7,821 nucleotides of DNA from CALCTE01 sp045627885 (GTDB lineage: Bacteria; Bacillota; Clostridia; Oscillospirales; CAG-272): assembly GCA_045627885.1 (NCBI GenBank), contig JAZQOM010000006.1:1-7821 (forward strand). The letters run 5' to 3'. A program made the translations under genes and the position numbers. Below, one piece after another: positions 1 to 7,039 of the stretch. Each line of letters starts with the position of its first letter. Position 1 is the stretch's first letter. The notes below the pieces were generated by a model. The model ran no database searches. It had not been told where the DNA came from and saw only the letters and a list, made by a program, of their open reading frames with translations.

Positions 1-59
1 CTCTCATACTGCGCTCTCTGCGCCGTTTTTTCTCATCAACTTTTTCTCTCTTGCATCAT
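1..59 (-). CDS. start of a leftward gene, partial; mini-ORF chain or frameshifted 5' end
   Basis: Reading leftward, an AAGGAG ribosome site (66-71) lies 6 nt before a double ATG at 59-54. That frame encodes only MMQERKS and stops at 38-36. A second ATG (36-34) overlaps this stop by one base and gives MRKNGAESAV, stopping at 6-4. A third ATG (7-5) overlaps that stop in an ATGA arrangement and runs off the window. The third frame is open from about position 55 to the edge. Removing one A from the A5 tract (45-41 on this strand) would join the good start to that open frame, giving MMQERKVDEKKRRRERSMR, a basic, charged N-terminus. So this is either a gene with a one-base frameshift near its start (mutation, sequencing error or programmed shift), or a set of coupled leader peptides before a gene outside the window. 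The downstream product is unknown. Confidence 0.4.
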
Positions 60-65
60 TTTTCT

Positions 66-71
66 CTCCTT
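66..71 (-). promoter_or_regulatory. ribosome binding site of the left-edge reading frame
   Basis: The minus strand reads AAGGAG here, 6 nt before the double ATG at 59-54. It is a strong site, and it is the main reason to think translation really starts there although the frame closes after seven codons. Confidence 0.55.
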
Positions 72-97
72 TTGTATGTTTTCTTTTCCTCGAGAAC

Positions 98-126
98 ATA
101 TTACCATATATTGCCAACAAAAGCAA
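98..126 (-). promoter_or_regulatory. leftward promoter, extended -10 type
   Basis: On the minus strand, TTGCTT (126-121) is followed after 17 bp by TAATAT (103-98), preceded by TGG, which makes an extended -10 (TGN) element. Predicted transcription would begin near position 91 and reach the ribosome site at 66-71 within a short leader. The hexamers are imperfect (3/6 and 4/6), but the spacing and extended -10 support it. It is divergent from the carD-like promoter. Confidence 0.45.
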
Positions 127-220
127 TATGTTATGCCAAAATTTAGCAAAAATCTTTAGACAAAAAACGACAAAACCTGCAAATTTGTATTAAAACATAT
201 ATAAAAAGATAAAAATTTGT

Positions 221-252
221 TAAATTTGCATATTACATTTTTGCAAAATTTA
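221..252. repeat. operator-like imperfect inverted repeat over the carD-like promoter
   Basis: Left arm TAAATTTGCA (221-230) and right arm TGCAAAATTTA (242-252) are inverted copies differing by one extra T/A, separated by 11 bp. The repeat covers the -35 position and spacer of the promoter at 233-261. The AAATTTG core also occurs at 181-187, 213-219 and 222-228, and its near complement CAAAATTT at 137-144 and 244-251. The DNA is very AT-rich, so chance is a serious alternative. No regulator is identified. Confidence 0.3.
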
Positions 253-261
253 TGTTATAAT
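233..261 (+). promoter_or_regulatory. promoter of the CarD-like gene
   Basis: A perfect TATAAT (256-261) is preceded by TGT (253-255), an extended -10. The -35 position (TTACAT, 233-238, 17 bp spacer) is a poor match, as is common when the -10 is extended. A-rich DNA upstream could act as an UP element. Transcription should start near 268, which rules out the in-frame ATG codons at 217 and 262 as starts of the downstream gene. Confidence 0.7.
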
Positions 262-323
262 ATGCATAAGAGAATTTACAGCAAAATCTTCAATTATCGA
301 AAAAATGGGAAAGGAAACGAAAC

Positions 324-328
324 GGAGG
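324..328 (+). promoter_or_regulatory. ribosome binding site that sets the CarD-like start
   Basis: GGAGG lies 8 nt before the ATG at 337, ideal spacing. Together with the promoter at 233-261 it selects this start over upstream in-frame ATG codons. Confidence 0.85.
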
Positions 329-336
329 CACAAAAT

Positions 337-834
337 ATGTTTAAGGCGGGCAGCTGCGTTGTGTATAAAAATAACGGCGTATGCATAATTGAAGACATAA
401 GACGAGAAAAATTCGGCAATCTCGAAAAGCAGGATTACTATGCTCTCAAGCTTATGTACGAAAGCGGCTCGGTTGTCTATGTGCCCGTAGAAAAGGAAGA
501 ATCCGAAAACCGTATGCGTGTTCCCATAACGGCGCAGGAGGCGAAAAAGCTGATTGAGCAGATACCTTCTGTCGAACCGGATTGGGTGTATGACGATAAA
601 TTGAGAAGCGTCCGCTTCCGCGACGCGCTGGAATCCGGGAATCCCGAGGAGCTTGTGGGAATAATTAAGTCGCTTTACATAAAGAGCGGCGAGCTTTCCG
701 AGCTCGGAAGAAAGCTTCGGGTGTCCGACGAGCTTATTATGAAAAAGGCGGAATCGAATCTTTGCGGCGAAATAGCCTATGCTCTCGGCATCACTCCCGC
801 AGAAGCTATGAATATGCTAACCTCTGCGATATAA
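337..834 (+). CDS. CarD/CdnL-family RNA polymerase-binding transcription regulator
   Basis: This 165-residue protein fits the CarD/CdnL family, which binds the RNA polymerase beta subunit and stabilises open promoter complexes. Residues 1-60 form the Tudor-like RNA polymerase interaction domain: MFKAGSCVVYKNNGVCIIED is the typical start, followed by the YYALK and VVYVPVE strands. Residues 64-76 form a linking helix, and residues 83-152 a helical DNA-binding domain. W83, in PDWVYDD, sits where mycobacterial CarD has W85, which wedges into the upstream edge of the transcription bubble; this placement is my alignment by eye. The length matches small CarD proteins rather than the TRCF repair helicase, which shares the first domain. 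The start is set by the GGAGG at 324-328, because upstream ATG codons fall before or inside the promoter. The gene is monocistronic, with its own promoter and terminator. Regulatory targets are unknown. Confidence 0.9.
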   Translation: MFKAGSCVVYKNNGVCIIEDIRREKFGNLEKQDYYALKLMYESGSVVYVPVEKEESENRMRVPITAQEAKKLIEQIPSVEPDWVYDDKLRSVRFRDALESGNPEELVGIIKSLYIKSGELSELGRKLRVSDELIMKKAESNLCGEIAYALGITPAEAMNMLTSAI

Positions 835-848
835 ATATAAAAGGAAAT

Positions 849-881
849 AAAAAAATCAGCTCGTATTGAGCTGATTTTTTT
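849..881. terminator. bidirectional rho-independent terminator between convergent genes
   Basis: A perfect 14-bp inverted repeat (849-862 with 868-881) has a 5-nt loop GTATT. The core stem is ATCAGCTC/GAGCTGAT, flanked by A7 on the left and T7 on the right. Each strand therefore shows a hairpin followed by a U run. It lies 14 nt after the carD-like stop on the + strand and 24 nt after the SpoIID-family stop on the minus strand, so it serves both. Confidence 0.92.
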
Positions 882-905
882 ATTTATTTTTCACTTTTTA
901 CCTTT

Positions 906-3900
906 TTACTGCACTTTTTCGATATACTTATTGGAAATATATGCAGTCGAGCCGTCGGAGAGCTTTATTCTGTCAAAGCCGTTTCCGCCTTTTCCCGTTC
1001 TTACAAGCTTTGTTCCGGCGGTCACTCTGCCCACGGATGCCGATTCCGCGCTCGGCTCGGAGCGCAGATTTACCGTGGTGGTTGCGGATACCGTATCAAG
1101 CATATCGACAAAGCCGTCGAAATCGGTTTTGACTTTGAGATAGCTTCCCGAAACATAGGCGATGCTTCCGTCGGAGCGCATAATTTTGTCAAAGTCGCCC
1201 GAGCCTTTTCCTATGCGGAACAAGAGTGTTCCTTTATCGAGCTTTTTGATAAGTGTTCCGGAGGTTGACGGGCTTTCTCTCATATTTACATTCGATGTTG
1301 TTTCCACGACCTCGTCCGTGGCGGTGAATGCGTCATCGGGGGCAGCGTCTTTTTTGCGCAGATAGCTTGAGGAGATATATCCGAGAACGCCGCTTGCGGT
1401 TACGACTCTGTCAAATCCGTCGGAGCCGATGCCCGTTCTCGTGAGCTCGGTATCCTTTGCGACCGTTGCGATTATGCTTCCGTCGAGCGACGGGAGCTTT
1501 CTCATATTTACGCCGGATGTGGTTATTACCGTTTCGTTTACATCCGTAAATGTATATGTCGGTGCGCTTTGACTGCGGATGCCGCCTTGCGTGACATAGG
1601 CGACCTTGCCCGAGGGAGCGATTACCCTGTCAAATCCGTCGGAGCCGATTCCCGTTCTCGTGAGCTCCGTGCCGGAGTCAAGCGTTGCGACTATCGCCGC
1701 GGAGGTGTTCGGTTCTTCTCTCAGGTTTACCTTTGCGGTCGTTACGACTACATCATCGGACACCGTAAAGCCGTCATCCGGCTTTACATCCGCGCTTACC
1801 GAGGTTTTAAGGACATAGGCGGTTTTGCCGTCGGAGGTGAGAACTCTGTCAAAAGAGCCTTCGCCTATACCGGTACGCACAATGGCGCTTCCCTTTGCCA
1901 CGGTATCCAGCACATTCGCGTTTTCGTTAGGCTCGGAGCGCATATTGACGCTTGAAGCCGTCGCTATGACTATGTCGTTTGTATCAGTAAACTTGTTGTC
2001 GCTTTCGGATACGGGCTTGAGATATGTTGCGGAGAAATATATTACTTTTCCTTCGCTTGTCGTTATTCTGTCAAATCCGTCGGAGCCGATGCCCGTTCTC
2101 GTGTAAATTGTGCCCTGCGTTGCGGCAAACAATATCTTTGTGGAAGTGGACGGACCTTCTCTTGCGTTAACATTCGCCGTCGTTATAACCTTGTCGCACA
2201 CGGGAGTAAAGGCGTCGCTCGGCTGAACCTCGTTTTTCTTTATTCCGCCCTGCGTGACATAGGCAACCGTTCCGTCGGAAAGATATACTCTGTCAAAGCC
2301 GCTTTTTCCTATTCCGGTACGGACAAGCTCCGTTCCCTTTGAGACGGTCTTGACTATTGAGCTGGATGTAGATGCTCCGCTTCTTATGTTGACATTCGCC
2401 GTTGTTGTTACAATTTCGTATACGGGACTGAAATCCGAGATTTCTTCGGGCTCGCCCGTGCCGATATCGTCGTCGTTTCCGTCGTCAACGCCGTCGTCGC
2501 AATAATCTCTGACTGCGACGGGGTCGCCGAGGTCGGTAACATCTATGCCCGTGAAATAGGTTTTCAATATTTCGTCGTATTTATAGCCTGCTTTTGCAAG
2601 GTCAACCGCGCCGTACATACTTATTCCGCCGCCGTGACCGTTGCCTTTTCCGTCAAACTGTATCGTAAAATCGTCGGTGGAATAGCTCTTTGCTCCGTCT
2701 GCGGTGAGCACCGTCATTTTCTGCGGAGTTGTTCCGGAAAGGTCTTCTTCTCCGCTTGCGGTGAGCACCTTGCAGTTGTTGCCGTTATAGCTGCCGCTCT
2801 TTACTCCGTCCGCGGTCTGAACGCTCATTTTGTAGTTATATGAGATTGAGAAATATGCGCTCGGGCAGTATTTAACAAGTGCGGAGCGCACGCTTGACGA
2901 GGTTTTTACCGACGCGGAATGTCCGGCGCTGTCCACAAATTCGAGCTCATAGATATAAACGCCCGAATACTTTGAATACTGCTTTATGTTTAGCGCGACA
3001 ATCGGAGAAGTCAGCGATTTGAGCGCCGATGTGTTTGAAGATATATAGGAAGAAAGCTCTTTTGGCGTGACCGTTGAAGTCCATACGCCTTTAGGCTGGT
3101 CTTTGCAGCTTTCCACTTCTATCGGTATCGTTACCGACACGAGATAGGGGTATTCTACATTCTGTCCCCAGATATCGCGTACATCTTCGGTTACGCCGCC
3201 GTTTGTGCCGTGATAAATTCCCATTATCGCTTTGCCCTTGTAGGTGGCTATCTGCCCCGATGTTGCGGCTACCGCTTTGCGGAAAGAATCGTAATCCTTT
3301 GCCATTCCCTTGTAGTTCTGGCAGTGCGATGTGGTGCAGATATCAAAGCCGTATGAGCTTGTGTGCCTTGCGCCGTAATGGTAAACGGCGAGAGTTCTTA
3401 TCGTTACGGCAAACGCCTTAAGCGTTTCCTCGGGCCACGAGGGAATTATTTCCCAAGGGCATACGCCGAGCGCGTAACTGTCGAGGTCGAGAATGTTGAC
3501 AACTCTGATTCCGCTCGACTTATACGCGAACTCAAACACGCCGTCGTAGAGATTTGCGGTCGGCGCTTTGATATATGAGGTCTTTGTATCGCCCGTCTTT
3601 TGAAGAGCGCGTACACCCATATAGACATCGGTTGTGTCGCATTGAAAGATAATCTTTTTTGCGCCGGTGTCATATAAAACCATACCGTTTCCGCTGCCGG
3701 ATACAACCTTGAAGGTATATCCGGAAGGCATCGAGCTCTTGGCACTTGTTGCGGCATCGCTTGAGCTGTATGCTCCCGTTCTGACGCGGAATGTACCGGA
3801 AATATATGCGACATAAGCCTTTGTTCCGGCGTCTGCGAGCTTTGAGACGACCGCGTAAGCTTTTGCGTAGCTTGTGTACGAGCCGCTCTCCTGAAGGTGA

Positions 3901-4220
3901 TAGTTGCCTACCGTCGTTCCGTCGACCGTAAGATTTTTTTCAAGCAAAACCGTTGCGGTGCGCACGGACGGGTATTCCCCGAGCTTTTTGAAGGTGCGGG
4001 GGTCGGTCATTATGCCGACAGAAATTCCGTTTGTGACCGTAAATGTATATGTAGACGGAGAGCTCGAGCCGTAAACTATGCCGACTCTCACCTGCATATC
4101 GGCGCTGTACGAGGTCGCGGCGTCCGCGATTATCGTTATGGCGGAGCCGAATACGGTCAAAACAAACAAAGCCGCAAGCACAAGGCATATTATGCGGAAT
4201 ATTCGTTTATCTGATTTCAT
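906..4220 (-). CDS. exported SpoIID/LytB-domain cell-wall protein with SPOR-like region and seven SH3b repeats
   Basis: This is an exported 1104-residue protein. Residues 7-35 form a signal or anchor helix. Residues 105-175 resemble a SPOR peptidoglycan-binding domain, with a YHLQESGSY start and an FRVRTGAYSS second half (by eye). Residues 215-562 are the SpoIID/LytB domain: ILDLDSYALGVCPWEIIPSW (243-262), CTTSHC (295-300), GTNGGVTEDVRDIWG (338-352) and GHGGGISMYGA (528-538). In this family SpoIID cleaves glycan strands stripped of stem peptides, or LytB enhances amidase activity. E257 aligns with the catalytic Glu, and the Cys/His cluster recalls the zinc ligands of clostridial SpoIID. An Asp/Gly-rich linker (572-592) precedes seven SH3b repeats (601-1102). 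Classical SpoIID is about 340 residues, so this is probably a wall-targeted relative rather than SpoIID itself. The start overlaps the preceding gene by 14 bp and has its own site, AAGGGGAG (4231-4224), suggesting coupled translation. Confidence 0.9.
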   Translation of the reverse strand: MKSDKRIFRIICLVLAALFVLTVFGSAITIIADAATSYSADMQVRVGIVYGSSSPSTYTFTVTNGISVGIMTDPRTFKKLGEYPSVRTATVLLEKNLTVDGTTVGNYHLQESGSYTSYAKAYAVVSKLADAGTKAYVAYISGTFRVRTGAYSSSDAATSAKSSMPSGYTFKVVSGSGNGMVLYDTGAKKIIFQCDTTDVYMGVRALQKTGDTKTSYIKAPTANLYDGVFEFAYKSSGIRVVNILDLDSYALGVCPWEIIPSWPEETLKAFAVTIRTLAVYHYGARHTSSYGFDICTTSHCQNYKGMAKDYDSFRKAVAATSGQIATYKGKAIMGIYHGTNGGVTEDVRDIWGQNVEYPYLVSVTIPIEVESCKDQPKGVWTSTVTPKELSSYISSNTSALKSLTSPIVALNIKQYSKYSGVYIYELEFVDSAGHSASVKTSSSVRSALVKYCPSAYFSISYNYKMSVQTADGVKSGSYNGNNCKVLTASGEEDLSGTTPQKMTVLTADGAKSYSTDDFTIQFDGKGNGHGGGISMYGAVDLAKAGYKYDEILKTYFTGIDVTDLGDPVAVRDYCDDGVDDGNDDDIGTGEPEEISDFSPVYEIVTTTANVNIRSGASTSSSIVKTVSKGTELVRTGIGKSGFDRVYLSDGTVAYVTQGGIKKNEVQPSDAFTPVCDKVITTANVNAREGPSTSTKILFAATQGTIYTRTGIGSDGFDRITTSEGKVIYFSATYLKPVSESDNKFTDTNDIVIATASSVNMRSEPNENANVLDTVAKGSAIVRTGIGEGSFDRVLTSDGKTAYVLKTSVSADVKPDDGFTVSDDVVVTTAKVNLREEPNTSAAIVATLDSGTELTRTGIGSDGFDRVIAPSGKVAYVTQGGIRSQSAPTYTFTDVNETVITTSGVNMRKLPSLDGSIIATVAKDTELTRTGIGSDGFDRVVTASGVLGYISSSYLRKKDAAPDDAFTATDEVVETTSNVNMRESPSTSGTLIKKLDKGTLLFRIGKGSGDFDKIMRSDGSIAYVSGSYLKVKTDFDGFVDMLDTVSATTTVNLRSEPSAESASVGRVTAGTKLVRTGKGGNGFDRIKLSDGSTAYISNKYIEKVQ
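909..2420 (-). repeat. seven tandem SH3b-type repeats
   Basis: Residues 601-1102 of the SpoIID-family protein contain seven units starting near residues 601, 675, 748, 822, 894, 969 and 1041, about 73 residues apart. Each carries V-T-T-x-x-VN-R-x-x-P-S, then RTGIGxxGFDRV, then a SDGxxAYV strand. These are bacterial SH3 (SH3b) features, typical of wall-binding modules. Nearly identical DNA of about 36 bp recurs at 1408, 1627 and 2068, spaced by whole multiples of about one repeat, which suggests recent duplication or gene conversion. Confidence 0.88.
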
Positions 4221-4851
4221 AATCTCCCCTTACGAGTACATAGGTACTGTCGGCGGTTATCAAGAGTCCTCTTCCGTCGTCCTTGGGTATGACGAAATAG
4301 TGATTGAATTCAGCCTTGTCGCCGGAAACGAGGTCTTTGCCCGCCGTGATGTCGGAAAGTCCGTCTTCGACTGTGATTATTGTGGCTGCGCCCTCTCTCA
4401 TTATTATTTCCGTACAGCCGACGCCGATAAGCCGTTGACCTTTATCAAGGCATAAAAGCTTGTAGGATGTGTCGGCAGAAACGGAGATATCGGAGATATT
4501 GGCAAGAACCTCCGCTTCGACTTTATTGTAAACCTCGGCGTATATCTCGGCGTAAAGCTCATTTACGATGTCGTCCTTGACTTCGCTTTTTATTTTATCG
4601 ATAACATCAAGCTCTTCAAGCTGCTTTGTAAGCTCGCTTTCAACCGCAGAAGCCACGCTTTCGCTCACTGTTTTGTTTATGTTGAGTATTTTTTCGTTTA
4701 CATAAGAATCGACATAGCTCTTTGTTACAAGAGGGTCTTGAGACGGGTCGTAGGTCGATGCCGTTCCCGCAACAGCTGCCGCGGTAAGCCCCGCCGCTAC
4801 AAGCGCGGCAAGAGATACAGATGCGACGGCGGCGAATTTCTTGTTTTTCAT
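4207..4851 (-). CDS. secreted or anchored coiled-coil protein of unknown function
   Basis: I do not recognise a named function for this 214-residue protein. Residues 1-31 form a signal-like segment (MKNKKF, then an Ala-rich hydrophobic stretch ending AVAGTAS), so it is exported or membrane-tethered. Residues 36-52 carry YDPSQDPLVTKSYVDSY, a motif I recall from other secreted clostridial proteins but cannot verify here. Residues 50-120 are strongly helical and charged and look like a coiled coil. Residues 130-213 form a compact, probably beta-rich block with GCTEIIMREGAATII, GLSDITAGKDL, FVIPKDDGRGL and TYVLVRGDYEI. A good AAGGAG site (4863-4858) lies 6 nt before the ATG. It starts 24 bp after glnN, and its end overlaps the SpoIID-family gene, so it is the middle gene of an operon. 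A structural or envelope-scaffold role is inference. Confidence 0.85.
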   Translation of the reverse strand: MKNKKFAAVASVSLAALVAAGLTAAAVAGTASTYDPSQDPLVTKSYVDSYVNEKILNINKTVSESVASAVESELTKQLEELDVIDKIKSEVKDDIVNELYAEIYAEVYNKVEAEVLANISDISVSADTSYKLLCLDKGQRLIGVGCTEIIMREGAATIITVEDGLSDITAGKDLVSGDKAEFNHYFVIPKDDGRGLLITADSTYVLVRGDYEIR

Positions 4852-4875
4852 AAACGACTCCTTTTTCGGTCTTTA

Positions 4876-6963
4876 TTATATCTTTTTATACATTAAATCC
4901 ATATAATTCGGCATGGGCCACTTGTTCTCGGGCATCATGCGCTCCATATCGTCGCAGGCTTCTCTGACGGCGCGGAGCTTCGGCATAACAAAGTCATGGA
5001 AATAGAACGCTTTGTCTGCTGCGGACAGCTCCGAAAGTCTTGTCAGCTTTTCGTCAAGCTCGGAGAGTATTTCTCTTGCCGCCTTTATGAGCGCAAGCAG
5101 CTTTTCTATATCGGCTTTTACAAGCGATGCGTCCATACCGAGCTTTTCAAGGCGTATCGCTTCGTCTGCAAGCTCCGAGCAATAGCTGTTTGCCGCGGGA
5201 AGAATCTGCCTGTATGCCATGTGGCTCATTATCTGCGCTTCGATGTTTATTGTCTTTGAATAGGTTTCGTACGATGTCTCAAGCCTTGCGCATATTTCCG
5301 TCGGAGTAAGAACGCCCGTCTTTGTCAGAACATCGATATTCTTTTGAGCTTTGAGTGCGGAATATGCCTCCACAGAGCACGCGAGATTGGGCAGTCCGCG
5401 TCTTGCGGCTTCCGCTCTCCATTCGTTACTGTAATTGTTTCCGTTGTAGATTATGCGGCTGTGCTTGCGATATATGTCACCGACTATGCGGCAGGCTATC
5501 TCGCTTGCGTCTCCGCTCTCGCTTTCGAGCCTGTCGGCTATCTCGGAAAGGCTTTGCGCGACAATCGTGTTCATTATAAAGCTCGGCGTTGCGATAGACG
5601 CGGAGGAGCTGCACATACGGAACTCGAACTTGTTGCCGGTAAAGGCAAAGGGAGATGTTCTGTTTCTGTCCGTCGTCTCTTTCGGAAGGTCGGGCAGAGA
5701 GTTGACGCCTGCGCTTATTCTTTCCGCGCTCTTTGAGTGGACTTCTTTTTCGTCCGCTATCGACGCGAGAATGCCCGTGAGCTCATCGCCCAAGAACATC
5801 GAGATTATCGCGGGAGGCGCTTCCGACATACCGAGACGCTCGTCGTTGCCGGGAGTTGCCGCGGCAAAGCGCAATAAGTCGGCGTATTCATCGACCGCCT
5901 TTATAACGGCGCTTATAAACAGAAGAAAGCTCGTGTTGTCCTCGGGCGTTTTGCCGGGATTTAACAGATTTTTGCCTGTGTTTGTCGCAAGCGACCAGTT
6001 GTTGTGCTTGCCGCTTCCGTTTACTCCTTCAAAGGGCTTTTCGTGCAAAAGGCAGGCAAGCCCGAGCTTTTTTGCGACGCGGCGCATCGTTTCCATAATA
6101 ATCTGGTTGTTGTCGCAGGCGATGTTTGCCGAAGCGTAAAGCGGAACAAGCTCGTGCTGTGCGGGAGCCGCCTCGTTGTGGCGCATCTTGCTTGCAACAC
6201 CGAACTTCCAGAGCTCACTGTCGAGCTCTCTCATATATTCGCCCACTCTGAGACGCAAGCGCCCGAAGTAGTGGTCGTCCATTTCCTGCCCTTTTGCGCT
6301 TCTTGCGCCGAACAGAGTTCTGCCGCATATTTTGAGGTCGAGGCGGTTTTCAAAGCTTTCTCTGTCGACAAGGAAATATTCCTGCTCCGCGCCGACATTG
6401 GAGATAACTCTCGTCGTTGTGTTGTCGCCCAAAAATCTCAGAACGCGGAGAGCCTGCTTGCTCACCGCTTCCATAGAACGCAGAAGCGGAGTTTTATTGT
6501 CGAGCGCTTCGCCGTTGTGGGAGAAGAAAACCGTCGGTATGCACAGAGCGTTGTCTTTGATAAATGCGGGAGATGTGCAGTCCCAGGCGGTATAGCCTCT
6601 TGCCTCAAACACATTTCTCAGTCCGCCCGAGGGGAAGCTTGAAGCGTCCGGCTCACCCTTTATGAGCTCCTTGCCCGAAAATTCCATAATAACCGTTCCG
6701 TCGGAATTCGGAGTGATAAAAGCCTCGTGCTTTTCGGCGGTAACTCCGGTCAGTGGCTGAAACCAATGCGTAAAATGAGTTGCGCCGTTCTCTATCGCCC
6801 AATTTTTGAGCGCGTCGGCGACCTCGTCGGCGATGCTTGCGTCAAGCATTTCGCCTCTGTCTATTGTGCTGCGGAGAGAATCGTATGCCGATTTAGAGAG
6901 CTTTTCGCGCATTACGGCGTCGGTAAACACATACTTTCCGTAGAAATCACTGACTTTTTCCAT
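4876..6963 (-). CDS. glnN: glutamine synthetase type III
   Basis: This 695-residue enzyme makes glutamine from glutamate, ammonia and ATP in the cytosol. Length and motifs match type III glutamine synthetases (about 700 residues), not the shorter type I. Visible in order: HFTHWFQPLTG (63-73), GAEQEYFLVD (191-200, catalytic Glu region), NEAAPAQHELVPLY (263-276), FEGVNGSGKHNNWSL (311-325), NDERLGMSEAPPAIIS (373-388, including the Arg-rich substrate region), DRNRTSPFAFTGNKFEFR (432-449), and a C-terminal helical part ending with the typical WPMPNYMDLMY (682-692). The start at 6963 is chosen because AAAGGA lies 9 nt upstream; the ATG at 7002 would lie ahead of the expected transcription start. 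It is the first gene of an operon with the secreted coiled-coil protein and the SpoIID-family protein. No nitrogen-specific regulatory site is evident. Confidence 0.95.
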   Translation of the reverse strand: MEKVSDFYGKYVFTDAVMREKLSKSAYDSLRSTIDRGEMLDASIADEVADALKNWAIENGATHFTHWFQPLTGVTAEKHEAFITPNSDGTVIMEFSGKELIKGEPDASSFPSGGLRNVFEARGYTAWDCTSPAFIKDNALCIPTVFFSHNGEALDNKTPLLRSMEAVSKQALRVLRFLGDNTTTRVISNVGAEQEYFLVDRESFENRLDLKICGRTLFGARSAKGQEMDDHYFGRLRLRVGEYMRELDSELWKFGVASKMRHNEAAPAQHELVPLYASANIACDNNQIIMETMRRVAKKLGLACLLHEKPFEGVNGSGKHNNWSLATNTGKNLLNPGKTPEDNTSFLLFISAVIKAVDEYADLLRFAAATPGNDERLGMSEAPPAIISMFLGDELTGILASIADEKEVHSKSAERISAGVNSLPDLPKETTDRNRTSPFAFTGNKFEFRMCSSSASIATPSFIMNTIVAQSLSEIADRLESESGDASEIACRIVGDIYRKHSRIIYNGNNYSNEWRAEAARRGLPNLACSVEAYSALKAQKNIDVLTKTGVLTPTEICARLETSYETYSKTINIEAQIMSHMAYRQILPAANSYCSELADEAIRLEKLGMDASLVKADIEKLLALIKAAREILSELDEKLTRLSELSAADKAFYFHDFVMPKLRAVREACDDMERMMPENKWPMPNYMDLMYKKI

Positions 6964-6972
6964 ATCGCATAT

Positions 6973-6978
6973 TCCTTT
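6973..6978 (-). promoter_or_regulatory. ribosome binding site that sets the glnN start
   Basis: The minus strand reads AAAGGA here, 9 nt before the ATG at 6963. It favours that start over the in-frame ATG at 7002, 13 codons upstream. Confidence 0.75.
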
Positions 6979-7005
6979 CAATATGAGAAAATAGATATTC
7001 AATAT

Positions 7006-7034
7006 ATTATATAATGGAAGCGACTTTTTCGCAA
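7006..7034 (-). promoter_or_regulatory. promoter of the glnN operon
   Basis: On the minus strand, TTGCGA (7034-7029, 4/6 match) is followed after exactly 17 bp by a perfect TATAAT (7011-7006). Transcription should start near 6999, giving a leader of about 36 nt before the glnN ATG. It is the only clear promoter seen for the three-gene operon. Confidence 0.8.
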
Positions 7035-7039
7035 GTATT

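Noticed and set aside
217..336. Upstream extension of the CarD-like gene from the ATG at 217
   Set aside because: The promoter -10 (256-261) lies downstream of that ATG, and the good ribosome site at 324-328 fits the ATG at 337.
1569..2106. Open + strand frames opposite the SH3b repeats
   Set aside because: They recur with the repeat period because the repeats on the other strand are similar, and they lack starts with ribosome sites.
5453..6642. Long + strand open frames antisense to glnN (5453-6139 and 6004-6642)
   Set aside because: Their products show no recognisable motifs and no convincing ribosome sites, while the minus strand encodes an intact glutamine synthetase throughout. They are codon-bias shadows.
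6964..7002. 13-residue N-terminal extension of glutamine synthetase
   Set aside because: The ATG at 7002 lies ahead of the expected transcription start (near 6999) and has no ribosome site, whereas AAAGGA precedes the ATG at 6963.
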